A stretch of 64,000 nucleotides of DNA from Paenibacillus tyrphae (GTDB lineage: Bacteria > Bacillota > Bacilli > Paenibacillales > NBRC-103111). This document shows positions 1-8,189 of this stretch, piece after piece; within the stretch, counting starts at the first letter, position 1; each line of letters starts with the position of its first letter. The notes beneath the pieces are model-generated. The model saw nothing but the letters and a program-made list of their open reading frames with translations, made no database searches and was not told the origin of the DNA. The position numbers were made by a program, and so were the translations under genes. The stretch covers positions 186,001-250,000 of the forward strand of contig NZ_BSDJ01000006.1 in the NCBI RefSeq assembly GCF_027925525.1, read 5' to 3'.

Positions 1-114
1 AAGTACATGAGTGAACATCCCAATTTGCTGCTGACTGTAATCTTTAAACGCTGATGACAACATGTAGGGTTATTTACATAATTCAATCCAATCTAATTAA
101 ATTTGGAGGTTATT

Positions 115-1155
115 ATGAGTTATTCTCAATCTGTTCAGGCCTTGTTCGAACCGTTCACAGCCGGAAAAATGACTCTGTCTAATCGTATCGTGATGGCACC
201 GATGACCCGGCAATTTTCCCCGGACGGCGTACCGGGGGCGGATGTGTCCGCCTATTACCGCCGCAGGGCCGAAAACGGTGTCGGACTTATCGTGACGGAA
301 GGTACGGTGATCAACCATCCGGATGCGTCCAATTCCGCCAACGTACCGCATTTCTATGGCGAAGCTGCATTAAACGGCTGGGCAAACGTAGTGACTGAGG
401 TACACAAGGCGGGCGGACGGATCATACCGCAGATTTGGCATATGGGAGCGCGAGGCCATGTAGGCGATTATTCGGAATCGGAAATCGCCGCGCTCGTCCA
501 AGGCTTCGCACAGGCAGCATCCGAAGCCAAGCGGCTTGGCTTCGACGGCATCGAGCTCCACGGTGCGCATGGATATTTAATCGACCAATTCTTCTGGGAG
601 AAAACCAATACGCGAACCGACAGCTATGGTGGCGACATGGTTGCGCGCACCCGCTTTGCAGTAGAGGTTATCGAAGCTTGCCGCCGCGCCGTCGGGCCGG
701 AATTCCCGATCGTGCTGCGTTTCTCGCAATGGAAGGCGAGTGACTACACAGCGAAATTGGCTGAAACGCCGGAGCTGCTGGAACAGTTCCTGGCGCCCTT
801 GATCGACGCCGGCGTCGATATTTTCCACTGCTCAACGCGCCGTTTCTGGGAGCCGGAGTTCGAAGGCTCGGACCTGAATCTTGCCGGATGGACCAAAAAG
901 TTGACGGGGAAACCGACGATTACGGTTGGATCAGTTGGTCTCGACGAGGACTTTATGAGTCTCTTTACCGAAGGAAAGGGAGCTGATAATTCGAAGATCG
1001 ACGGGTTAATCGAGAGGCTGGAACGTCAAGAATTTGATCTGGTAGCCATAGGTCGGGCGTTATTGGTAGACCCTACTTGGGCAAACAAGATCCGCGAAGG
1101 CCGAACAGCCGAATTGGTCCCCTTTACGTCTGAGGCAGTGAAAACACTTTATTAA
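115..1155 (+). CDS. Old Yellow Enzyme family NADH:flavin oxidoreductase, internally shortened
   Basis: FMN-dependent ene-reductase family, a TIM barrel that reduces activated C=C bonds with NAD(P)H. Visible motifs are the N-terminal LSNRIVMAPMTR block, the substrate-anion pair in LHGAHGYLIDQFFW, the N-R-D-x-YGG segment and the C-terminal phosphate-binding VAIGRALLVDP. The ATG at 115 is chosen because GGAGG (105-109) lies 5 nt before it; an in-frame TTG at 103 has no site. Odd: between IWHMGARG and the next helix (YSESEIAALVQGF) the usual loop of about 20 residues carrying an A-P-S-A type motif is missing, so the protein has 346 residues. The frame is intact, so it may be a natural short variant or an in-frame deletion that harms activity. 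Family is clear; substrate unknown. Confidence 0.9.
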   Translation: MSYSQSVQALFEPFTAGKMTLSNRIVMAPMTRQFSPDGVPGADVSAYYRRRAENGVGLIVTEGTVINHPDASNSANVPHFYGEAALNGWANVVTEVHKAGGRIIPQIWHMGARGHVGDYSESEIAALVQGFAQAASEAKRLGFDGIELHGAHGYLIDQFFWEKTNTRTDSYGGDMVARTRFAVEVIEACRRAVGPEFPIVLRFSQWKASDYTAKLAETPELLEQFLAPLIDAGVDIFHCSTRRFWEPEFEGSDLNLAGWTKKLTGKPTITVGSVGLDEDFMSLFTEGKGADNSKIDGLIERLERQEFDLVAIGRALLVDPTWANKIREGRTAELVPFTSEAVKTLY

Positions 1156-1184
1156 GTAGCAGGAGTCCCTGCTATAGCGCAGCA

Positions 1185-1229
1185 AAAACGGCAATCCGAA
1201 GGAGGCGCTGCTTCCCGGATTGCCGTTTT
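1185..1229. terminator. bidirectional terminator between convergent genes
   Basis: A 14-bp perfect stem (1185-1198 with 1216-1229) has an A-run on the left and a T-run on the right, so it can stop transcription from both the flavoenzyme gene and the XRE regulator gene. Confidence 0.85.
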
Positions 1230-1242
1230 CATTTGCTGCGGA

Positions 1243-1803
1243 TCAAGAAGGGTAAAGGATGATGTTATGATACATCGTCTTCTGATCCGTTTTATTCGTA
1301 TAAATATGGCTTTGGTCCGCCGTAAACCGAAGCGCGTCCCCCACCTTCAGCGTGTACGTCTTCTGCTGGATCGTGATGTCCAGCTCCCCTTGCATCATCA
1401 AAATGTACTCTTCGATCCCCTCGTTATGAGGCTCCGAAATGTGGGTGCAGTTCGCTTCCATTTCTACCGTATAAATTTCAAAGCGCTTCTGCTGGTCGAA
1501 CGGAACGAGTGGGAACGCCCGGTACCGGCCCTCTTCCTCCACAAAAGGCTCCAAATTCTCAAAGCGGAAATGCGTGACCTTGGCCGGTTCCTCTTCGATC
1601 AGAGACGTAAACGAGATGCGCAGCCCGTTCACGATTTTCCACAGGATCGAGATCGTCGGGTTCGAATCGCCGCGTTCGATTTGTCCTAACATCGCTTTGC
1701 TGACCCCTGTCAGCTCCGCTACCTGGTCGAGGCTGAGCGAGCGGGCTTTGCGGATGGCCTGTAGGCTTTTGCCGATTTTCTTATGAATTTGTTCGTGCTC
1801 CAT
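1243..1803 (-). CDS. XRE-family regulator with C-terminal cupin domain
   Basis: Cytoplasmic transcription factor of 186 residues. Residues about 10-65 form a lambda-repressor-like HTH (LSLDQVAELTGVSKAMLGQIERG), and residues about 110-180 form a cupin barrel (HISEPHNEGIEEYILMMQGE, then KVGDALRF) of the kind that binds a small effector. This HTH-cupin design is common in regulators of amino-acid and polyamine catabolism. The ATG at 1803 is preceded by GGGAGG at a 6-nt gap, which excludes the longer upstream reading. It is divergent from tdh-kbl, with a perfect 10-bp palindrome over the tdh -10 box, so it plausibly controls that operon and itself; this is inference. Confidence 0.88.
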   Translation of the reverse strand: MEHEQIHKKIGKSLQAIRKARSLSLDQVAELTGVSKAMLGQIERGDSNPTISILWKIVNGLRISFTSLIEEEPAKVTHFRFENLEPFVEEEGRYRAFPLVPFDQQKRFEIYTVEMEANCTHISEPHNEGIEEYILMMQGELDITIQQKTYTLKVGDALRFTADQSHIYTNKTDQKTMYHNIILYPS

Positions 1804-1936
1804 GATATCCTCCCATGCTGCTTTACTCTCTCCATTATAAACGAACGGCGGTAGCGCACAACGGTTCTGTTGGGATTTGCCGGCGGGAAGAAAATTTTTT
1901 TCCAAGGTGACGGTTTAACCTATGTACAATATCACG

Positions 1937-1950
1937 TACATATGTATAAT
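1937..1950 (+). promoter_or_regulatory. tdh -10 box overlapped by a palindromic operator candidate
   Basis: A consensus TATAAT (1945-1950) lies about 70 bp before tdh. It overlaps the perfect palindrome TACATATGTA (1937-1946) in the divergent space between the XRE gene and tdh. No convincing -35 is seen, which would fit an activator or repressor-dependent promoter. Confidence 0.5.
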
Positions 1951-2018
1951 ATAGTGTAAGTACACCATAGCGCACAATGGTTTATTATATTATACAACAT
2001 CCGGCGGAGGGATGCACG

Positions 2019-3125
2019 ATGGGAACAACGATGATAGGGCTTGTGAAGGAAAAGCGGGCGTTCGGCGCGGTATTGAAGGAGGTTCCCGTTCCGGTGTGCG
2101 GTCCCGATGAAGTGCTGGTCCGGGTGAAAACGACTTCAATCTGCGGTACAGATTTACATATTTACCAATGGGACGCCTGGGCGGAGCAAACGGTGGTCAC
2201 GCCTAACGTATTCGGCCATGAATTTGCCGGTGTCGTAGAAGCCGTAGGCAGCCGGGTCACGAACGTGAAGCTCGGGGACCGCATCTCGGCGGAAGGACAC
2301 ATCGTCTGCGGCGTCTGCAAGGCCTGCCGCACCGGCAACGCGCACGTCTGTCCGAACACGAAAAGCTTCGGCATTACCGCACCGGGCTGCTTCGCCGACT
2401 ACGCGGTCGTCAAAGCGACCAACGTGATTCACAACGATCCGCAGCTGCCCTTCGAGCTCGCTTGCTTACAGGACCCGCTGGGCAATGCCGTACAGACGGT
2501 GCTTTCCGGCGACATCGTCGGCAAGTCGGTGGCTGTCATCGGCACCGGACCGATCGGCTTGATGGCGGTAGCGGTGGCCAAAGCATGCGGAGCGGGTACA
2601 GTGATGGCGGTGGACGTAAACGCTTACCGCTTGGGACTAGCCCGTACGATGGGAGCAGACGTGACGATTAACAGCAAGGAGACATCCATGGTGCAGGCGA
2701 TTATGGAGCATACCGGCGGGGAAGGGGCGGAAGTGGTGCTGGAAATGTCCGGTCACCCGGACGCGATCCGCGGAGGTTTCGAAGCGGCGGCTCCGGCAGC
2801 CCGCGTTTCGCTGCTGGGTATCCCGACCCGGGAGGTTTCGCTCGACCTGTCGCGGCATATTATTTTCAAGGGGATTCGCGTGGAAGGCATTACCGGACGG
2901 CGCATGTACCAGACTTGGTACCAACTCAAAGGCTTGCTCGACCGGGTGCGGATCGATCTGAAGCCGCTCATTTCGCACACTTTTACATTGGATCAGTACG
3001 AGGAAGCTTTCGCGCTCGCGGCTTCCGGTCAATGCGGCAAAATCGTATTTCACCACGACGCGGATACACAATCAACCAATAAGGGGGAGCTAGTTCATGG
3101 TCAATTGGAACTCACTGCGGGATGA
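2019..3125 (+). CDS. tdh: L-threonine 3-dehydrogenase
   Basis: Zinc-dependent medium-chain dehydrogenase of 368 residues that oxidises L-threonine to 2-amino-3-ketobutyrate with NAD. Catalytic-zinc residues appear in SICGTDLHIY and GHEFAG, structural-zinc cysteines in CGVCKACRTGNAHVC, and the NAD fold in VIGTGPIGLMAVAVAK. GGAGGG (2006-2011) fixes the ATG at 2019. The end overlaps kbl by 29 nt, giving the classic tdh-kbl threonine-degradation pair. The C-terminal tail after KIVFHHD is longer than usual and is encoded in the overlap, so it may simply be read-through sequence. The divergent XRE-cupin gene is the likely regulator. Confidence 0.95.
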   Translation: MGTTMIGLVKEKRAFGAVLKEVPVPVCGPDEVLVRVKTTSICGTDLHIYQWDAWAEQTVVTPNVFGHEFAGVVEAVGSRVTNVKLGDRISAEGHIVCGVCKACRTGNAHVCPNTKSFGITAPGCFADYAVVKATNVIHNDPQLPFELACLQDPLGNAVQTVLSGDIVGKSVAVIGTGPIGLMAVAVAKACGAGTVMAVDVNAYRLGLARTMGADVTINSKETSMVQAIMEHTGGEGAEVVLEMSGHPDAIRGGFEAAAPAARVSLLGIPTREVSLDLSRHIIFKGIRVEGITGRRMYQTWYQLKGLLDRVRIDLKPLISHTFTLDQYEEAFALAASGQCGKIVFHHDADTQSTNKGELVHGQLELTAG

Positions 3126-4275
3126 ATTGGAGCAAGCGAAGCAGGAAGGACGGTATCGTCCGCTTACGGTCTGGGAGAGCCGCTCAGGCACTTGGATGAC
3201 GCTGAACGGCCGCCGGCTGTTGCAGATGTCTTCGAACAACTATTTGGGACTGACCGATCACCCGGACTTGAAGGAAGCGGCCATTCGGGCCATTGAGCAG
3301 TACGGCGTCGGCAGCGGCTCGGTGCGCACCATTACGGGCACGCTCGACATTCACGACCGGCTGGAGCAGGAGCTGGCCCAGTTTAAGGGAACGGAAGCGG
3401 CGCTCGTATTCCAATCCGGATTTACGACGAATCAAGGCGTGCTCTCGTCCATTCTCGGTCCGGACGATGTCGTCATCAGCGATGAGCTGAACCATGCGAG
3501 CATCATCGACGGCATCCGGCTGACGAAGGCGCACCGGAAAATATTCGCGCACAAAGATATGGACCAACTGGAAGCCGTGCTCAAGGAAAGCGCTGGGTTT
3601 AAAAAGCGCGTCGTCGTGACGGACGGAGTATTCAGCATGGACGGCGACATTGCCCCGCTGCCGAGCATTGTGGAGCTGGCGGAGAAATACGACGCCTTCG
3701 TTTATGTCGACGACGCTCATGCGAGCGGCGTGCTTGGCAAGAACGGCAAAGGCTCGACTGACCACTTCGGGCTGAACGGGCGGGTGCACATTCAAGTAGG
3801 CACACTGTCCAAGGCTGTCGGCGCGGTCGGGGGCTATGCCGCGTGCGATAAGGTATTGAAGGATTATTTGATTCATAAAGCGCGTCCGTTTCTGTTCAGC
3901 ACGTCGCAGACGCCTGCGGTGGCGGCTACTTGCCTCGCGGCGATTCAAGTGCTCAAACAAAGTGACGAGCTGATCAAGAAGCTGTGGGCGAACGCCTCGT
4001 ATTTCCGCTCGAAGGTGCAGTCGCTCGGATTCGATACGGGCGGGAGCGAGACGCCGATCGTCCCGGTCATCGTGGGGGACCCGGCGAAGACGATGCGCTT
4101 CTCCGACCTGCTGCTGGAGGAAGGAATCTTCGCGCAAGGTATCGTCTATCCGACGGTTGCGATGGACAAAGGCCGGGTACGGTTTATTGTAACCGCAGGG
4201 CATACGCAGGAGGATCTTGATTTTGCGTTGAACGCACTGGAACGCGCGGGCAAGCAGCTGGGATTGCTGGGATAA
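3097..4275 (+). CDS. kbl: 2-amino-3-ketobutyrate CoA ligase (glycine C-acetyltransferase)
   Basis: PLP enzyme of the alpha-oxoamine synthase family, 392 residues. It cleaves 2-amino-3-ketobutyrate with CoA to glycine and acetyl-CoA, completing the pathway begun by Tdh. Visible features: SSNNYLGLTDHP near the N-terminus, the glycine-rich GSGSVRTITGT, the PLP-aspartate segment VYVDDAHASGVLG, and the Schiff-base lysine in GTLSKAVGAVGGY. GGGGGAG sits 7 nt before the ATG at 3097, inside the tdh coding region, so translation is probably coupled. It could be mistaken for 8-amino-7-oxononanoate synthase (BioF), but the tdh neighbour settles it. Confidence 0.94.
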   Translation: MVNWNSLRDELEQAKQEGRYRPLTVWESRSGTWMTLNGRRLLQMSSNNYLGLTDHPDLKEAAIRAIEQYGVGSGSVRTITGTLDIHDRLEQELAQFKGTEAALVFQSGFTTNQGVLSSILGPDDVVISDELNHASIIDGIRLTKAHRKIFAHKDMDQLEAVLKESAGFKKRVVVTDGVFSMDGDIAPLPSIVELAEKYDAFVYVDDAHASGVLGKNGKGSTDHFGLNGRVHIQVGTLSKAVGAVGGYAACDKVLKDYLIHKARPFLFSTSQTPAVAATCLAAIQVLKQSDELIKKLWANASYFRSKVQSLGFDTGGSETPIVPVIVGDPAKTMRFSDLLLEEGIFAQGIVYPTVAMDKGRVRFIVTAGHTQEDLDFALNALERAGKQLGLLG

Positions 4276-4287
4276 AGGGAAAAAGGG

Positions 4288-4324
4288 CAAGCGGCCGTCT
4301 CTCGTGGAGAGAAGCGGCCGCTTG
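4288..4324. terminator. bidirectional terminator after kbl
   Basis: A 10-bp GC-rich stem (4288-4297 with 4315-4324) is followed by TTGTTTTC on the + strand and by an A/C-rich stretch that reads as T-rich on the - strand. It separates convergent kbl and the GH18 gene. Confidence 0.8.
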
Positions 4325-4340
4325 TTGTTTTCAACCTTTT

Positions 4341-5378
4341 TTATTTCAAACCCGCCGAGACGGCTTCCCAGAACCTTTGATCTTCCATGCCCATAGCGTA
4401 TACCGATACGCCGGCAAGCCAGTAGGTTTCGGTATATTGCGTCTTTTGCTTGATCGATGCCTCGTCTTCGTACCAAACGACATGCTTGGAACCGTCCGTA
4501 TCCGTGTAGTTGAAATACATCGATCCCGTCACGGCATCCCGTATCGGGGTGGCTTTGGTGGAAGCGATCAGATTAGGCATATCCTTCCACTCGATTAATC
4601 GATTGCTTTTGTTCGACGGATCGGACAAGTTCCAGTCATTGCCGTACGCCGGAAGCCCCATAAGCACCTTCTCCGAAGGAACGTACGTGATCGCGAAGTG
4701 GAGAGCGGCTTCGATCCACGGATTGCTTGCGACCGACCCCGGATCGCTCCATACGCCATGCTCGTCGTAGGTCATCACTTGAATGACGTCGGCGGCCTTG
4801 CCCAGCTCCTCAAAATCGAAAGCCCCCGTCCATGAATCCGACGGATCGTCCTCCGACTTGGCGGGAACCGAGACCATGGTCAGGAATCCGTTTGCCTTCA
4901 TTTTGCCGGCAACCTCTTGAACGAATTTCGTCATCGCCGCGCGATCCTCGGGCAAAACCGCTTCGAAGTCGATGTTAATCCCTTTGTATTTATTTTTTTT
5001 CACCAGATTGAGCATATTTTTGATCAGGTTGTTTTTGGCTGTCGGGTTCGTCAGGACATTGTGCGCGATATTGCTGTCCCAATCGTGATCGCGGTAATTG
5101 GACACCAAGGCGTAAGGCAGCACCTTCACCGAATTGGCGTAGTTCATGGCTTGCGTCGGTACTTTGCCGATGATATTTCCGTTGATATCGGTATTAAACG
5201 TATCTGTGGAAATTTGATTCATGTAACTGTGAAACTTAGGAAAAGCTTCGGTAGAATCCTCCGTATAATAACCGAGAACCGTTGGGGCCGCCGCGTAAGA
5301 TTTTGTCACGCTGACGGAGAGCGCGGATGCTAACAAAGCCGTGATGGCAAGAGCCTTCAGTGCCTTTCTGTAATTCAT
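4341..5378 (-). CDS. secreted glycoside hydrolase family 18 protein
   Basis: 345 residues with a Sec signal peptide (KALKALAITALLASALSVSV, cleavage probably after SYAAA). The rest is one GH18 barrel with the catalytic strand YKGINIDFEAV, where the glutamate is the acid/base, plus MTYDEHG and a late YWLAGVSVYAMGM strand. The acidic motif is the N-I-D-F-E form seen in spore cortex N-acetylglucosaminidases (YaaH/YdhD group) rather than the D-G-x-D-x-D-x-E of strong chitinases. Unlike YaaH it has no LysM repeats. GAGGAGG before the ATG at 5378 fixes the start. Likely acts on peptidoglycan or chitin-like glycans outside the cell; substrate not provable here. Confidence 0.85.
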   Translation of the reverse strand: MNYRKALKALAITALLASALSVSVTKSYAAAPTVLGYYTEDSTEAFPKFHSYMNQISTDTFNTDINGNIIGKVPTQAMNYANSVKVLPYALVSNYRDHDWDSNIAHNVLTNPTAKNNLIKNMLNLVKKNKYKGINIDFEAVLPEDRAAMTKFVQEVAGKMKANGFLTMVSVPAKSEDDPSDSWTGAFDFEELGKAADVIQVMTYDEHGVWSDPGSVASNPWIEAALHFAITYVPSEKVLMGLPAYGNDWNLSDPSNKSNRLIEWKDMPNLIASTKATPIRDAVTGSMYFNYTDTDGSKHVVWYEDEASIKQKTQYTETYWLAGVSVYAMGMEDQRFWEAVSAGLK

Positions 5379-5826
5379 ATCATTTTCCTCCTCTAGTGTC
5401 GTGCTTGATTTGCTGTTCATATGTAGGGCGTATGGGCTCTGCTAAAAATTTATAGCGTATCAGCTTCTGTTAAGGTTAAAACCAGCTTTTGCTAAGCCGA
5501 TTTCCTTTATTATCCACTATTTTAATTCTAAAATATATTTCGACTGCACCTGATGAATAGTTTATAGCTTCACAAAAACGACATGAAACATCCAGTGAAT
5601 ATCTATGTAAAAATTTATATAGAGAACAGGGCTTTATTCATTGCGGGTATTTTAGGGGGAAGTGGGTTATATGCAACCGATTAACTATGGGCGGAATGAG
5701 CTTTGGCGACGAATTTGTCTTGCTGGCGATTTTACGTGGAATTGATGTGGATTTCCTTGTGATCGAGGTCCCCAAGGCAAAGGTGGTCAAGTCTTGGGGA
5801 CCCTTCAAAACGACATTTCAGCGACA
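5379..5826. other. 448-bp intergenic region, no gene seen
   Basis: AT-rich upstream region of the GH18 gene followed by the 3' end of the phosphodiesterase gene. Open frames here lack ribosome sites and protein-like composition. It should hold the GH18 promoter, but I see no convincing box pair. Confidence 0.5.
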
Positions 5827-6645
5827 TTATTCCGCGAAAAGTCCTTCCGGAAGCTTCGCTTCCCACGAGGCGGGAGCTTCGATGCCGAGCGCCCGGACGA
5901 CGACGGCCGTCGTGTCGGTGATCGTCATCGTGCCCTGAAGCGAAGCGCCGCGCCGGATGCCCGAACCAACGCAGCCCCAAAAGATCGTCTTGTCCATCGG
6001 GTGATCGCTGCCGTGGTCCCGCGGGTCGGCTCCGCCGCCGCCATGGTCAGACACAAGGATGAGCAAGCTGTCATCCAAAAGTCCCGTTTGTTCGATCGCA
6101 TCGAGGATAAATCCCGTATGCTCATCCGCTTCTTCGATCGCCCGCAGCTGTTCGGGCGTATTGTACCCGTGCCGGTGACCGGCCGCGTCCGGCAAATCCA
6201 GCTGAACGTACATCAGCTTCAGTTCGGGGTGCTCCCGGATATAAGCGGCTGCGGCCAGCGATAGGTCGCGGTCCTTCATCGATACTTTATGGACGCCGAT
6301 GGACGGTTCGATAATGCCGTCGTTGATCGGGGACCACGCGCTGAATGCGGCCAATACGGCGTCGGGACAGGCCTCGCGTACGACGCGAAAGATCGACGGA
6401 TACGGCGAGTCGTCCGGGTACGTGTGGCTGCTTGCGGCTTCGTTGGTCAACCCGTGTTTGTCCGGCGCGACCCCGTGCAAAAGCGATCCCCAGCATTGTG
6501 CGCTAATCGTCGGCGTCGCCGTCTGGGCTTGGAAGTCGAACGTTCCCATCCGGACGAGCCGGTCCAAATTCGGCGTATTCGCAGACGTTACGAAATTGCC
6601 TGCTCCGTCCCAGCCGATAATAATGACACGAGCGATTGGTTTCAT
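5827..6645 (-). CDS. alkaline phosphatase superfamily hydrolase (type I phosphodiesterase-like)
   Basis: Cytoplasmic metal-dependent hydrolase of 272 residues. Metal-site elements are seen in order: IIIGWDGAG at the N-terminus, the nucleophile region TATPTISAQCWGSLLHG, DLPDAAGHRHGY, SDHGGGG, and a final HPMDKTIFWG. These match the nucleotide pyrophosphatase/phosphodiesterase and phosphopentomutase-like group. The ATG at 6645 has GGGGAG about 9 nt upstream. No signal peptide. It stands alone between a GH18 gene and a divergent SMI1 remnant, so the substrate is unknown. Confidence 0.82.
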   Translation of the reverse strand: MKPIARVIIIGWDGAGNFVTSANTPNLDRLVRMGTFDFQAQTATPTISAQCWGSLLHGVAPDKHGLTNEAASSHTYPDDSPYPSIFRVVREACPDAVLAAFSAWSPINDGIIEPSIGVHKVSMKDRDLSLAAAAYIREHPELKLMYVQLDLPDAAGHRHGYNTPEQLRAIEEADEHTGFILDAIEQTGLLDDSLLILVSDHGGGGADPRDHGSDHPMDKTIFWGCVGSGIRRGASLQGTMTITDTTAVVVRALGIEAPASWEAKLPEGLFAE

Positions 6646-6760
6646 GGATAAGCTCTCCCCTTTCGTTACGTTTATCATAATCCTCGTTAGGGGAAAAAGT
6701 CAAACTAAATCCAAGAAAACGCAACTAAATACACAACCCTTGTAGAGAAGAGGAACTCCT

Positions 6761-7114
6761 TTGAACAACAACGCTTCTATTGCTGCAGCATGGACTTCAT
6801 TTGTTGGCGCCATGAATCGAAAAGCCGGCCGTTTCGACTGCTGTTTAAACGGCCCGGCCTTGCCGGAAGAAATTGCCGACATCGAGCGCCAAATGGGAAT
6901 GGAGCTGCCTTCGGAGCTGAAACAGCTGTACATGCTGAATAATGGGCAGACTCACCAGTACGGCGTCGTTTACGGCTTGGATTTTTTGTCGGTTGAGGAA
7001 ATGTTCCGCAGATGGAGCGAGTGGAAGGAGCTTATCGAGTCGGAAGGGGACGAAGGCTCGCGGGAACTCGGAGAGTTTTGCCAATCCCATCCGGTCGGAG
7101 TCATTCGCCCTTGA
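6761..7114 (+). pseudogene. SMI1/KNR4 family protein, C-terminally truncated
   Basis: The frame starts at a TTG 6 nt after AGAAGAGGAA and encodes the first two thirds of a SMI1/KNR4 domain: ALPEEIADIERQMGMELPSELKQLYMLNNGQ, then YGLDFLSVEEMFRRWSEWKEL. It stops at VGVIRP, exactly where family members usually continue into a W-I-P-x(n)-G-G/G-D-x(3)-D-x-D-P core. With 117 residues it lacks that second half, and no continuation is visible in other frames of the next 140 bp. SMI1/KNR4 proteins are frequent immunity proteins against contact-dependent toxins, so this may be a decayed orphan immunity gene. Confidence 0.7.
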
Positions 7115-7197
7115 TAATCCACCGTCTGCACGTTCCCCCGTACCAGGTATGTGATGGAGCACCATGTACCTAGTTTTCATTATTTGATTCAAAGTTC

Positions 7198-7228
7198 TTG
7201 ACTATGACGTTAGGTCATAGCGCATAAT
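7198..7228 (+). promoter_or_regulatory. MerR-type promoter with 19-bp spacer and central dyad
   Basis: The -35 TTGACT (7198-7203) and -10 CATAAT (7223-7228) are separated by 19 bp instead of 17. A perfect inverted repeat CTATGAC/GTCATAG (7202-7208 and 7214-7220, 5-bp centre) fills the spacer. This is the diagnostic layout of promoters activated by DNA-distorting MerR regulators, and a MerR gene is the second gene of the operon. Confidence 0.85.
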
Positions 7229-7262
7229 TCTCTCTATGAATACATAACTAGGAGTGAAAGAA

Positions 7263-8189
7263 ATGAATATAAGAACATTACGTTCAGACCAAATTTATCA
7301 AAAAATTGCCCAAGCTTCGCCCGAGGAAAAGCTTGAATTATTCAGAGACGAAATGATGGCTCCCTTTATGAAACAATGGCAAATCCAACAGATCCCTTTT
7401 AGAGCTGAAGAGGCGAACGGTTTTGACGTGATTACGATGAATAATATGATGCATCGATCCCCAGATCAGATTACCCAGCAACTCTTACCTGAGATAGAGT
7501 TGATTTCGTCAGATTCTTTTTGGTCAGAGTGTGAACACGCGGTAAGGAAAAGCCTCGGTCTATTTATAGAACATGAAATAAGTCTCCCCGTATCTGAATA
7601 TTTGTTTTCCATTCAGCTAGGGAATCCGGAAAGCCGTGCCTTAACAATAAACGAAGGATATAGCGGCTTTGGGGGCATTCCCGGGTTTATCTGGGGTACA
7701 CTCTTGCCAAATGAGTACACGATTCCTCGAATGAAGGCTGCGCTGGCGCACGAATGCAACCATAATGTGCGATATCAATTTATTCAGTGGGATCACACCG
7801 TTAATTTGGGCGAGCTAATTGTAAGTGAAGGATTAGCTGAAAACTATGCTACGTTCATGTTTGGAGAAGAATTGCTCGGCCCTTGGGTAACGAAAACAAA
7901 CGCAGAAACACTTAACAGGCGCATAAAGCCTGTGCTTAGAGAGCAATTGCAATTAACCGGGTTTGATAAATTTGCCTCGTATCTTTACGGTGACGAGATC
8001 GCAAAACTTCAAAACTTTAAACCGGTTAATATGCCTTATAGCGCTGGCTACGCTTGCGGATATTATTTAATCCAATATTATTTAAGAAAAACAGGAAGAA
8101 CGATCTTTGAGGCCACAATAACACCTGCTGCTCAAATACTAGACGAAGTAAAAGGATTTTGGGATGAAGAAACCATTATTAGCTGTTAA
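7263..8189 (+). CDS. DUF2268-like putative zinc metalloprotease
   Basis: 308-residue cytoplasmic protein without signal peptide or membrane segment. A zinc-protease helix ALAHECNHNVR (HECNH at residues 163-167) is followed by VSEGLAENYA, whose glutamate near residue 189 can be the third ligand; this pair is typical of DUF2268-type gluzincin-like proteins. AGGAG is 8 nt before the ATG at 7263. The gene overlaps the following MerR gene by 26 nt, so both are under the MerR-type promoter at 7198. Base composition is AT-rich compared with flanking genes, suggesting import. Physiological substrate unknown. Confidence 0.8.
   Translation: MNIRTLRSDQIYQKIAQASPEEKLELFRDEMMAPFMKQWQIQQIPFRAEEANGFDVITMNNMMHRSPDQITQQLLPEIELISSDSFWSECEHAVRKSLGLFIEHEISLPVSEYLFSIQLGNPESRALTINEGYSGFGGIPGFIWGTLLPNEYTIPRMKAALAHECNHNVRYQFIQWDHTVNLGELIVSEGLAENYATFMFGEELLGPWVTKTNAETLNRRIKPVLREQLQLTGFDKFASYLYGDEIAKLQNFKPVNMPYSAGYACGYYLIQYYLRKTGRTIFEATITPAAQILDEVKGFWDEETIISC

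Noticed and set aside
5687-5938. Small gene between the GH18 and phosphodiesterase genes
   Set aside because: No ribosome site; its second half overlaps the phosphodiesterase gene in antisense.
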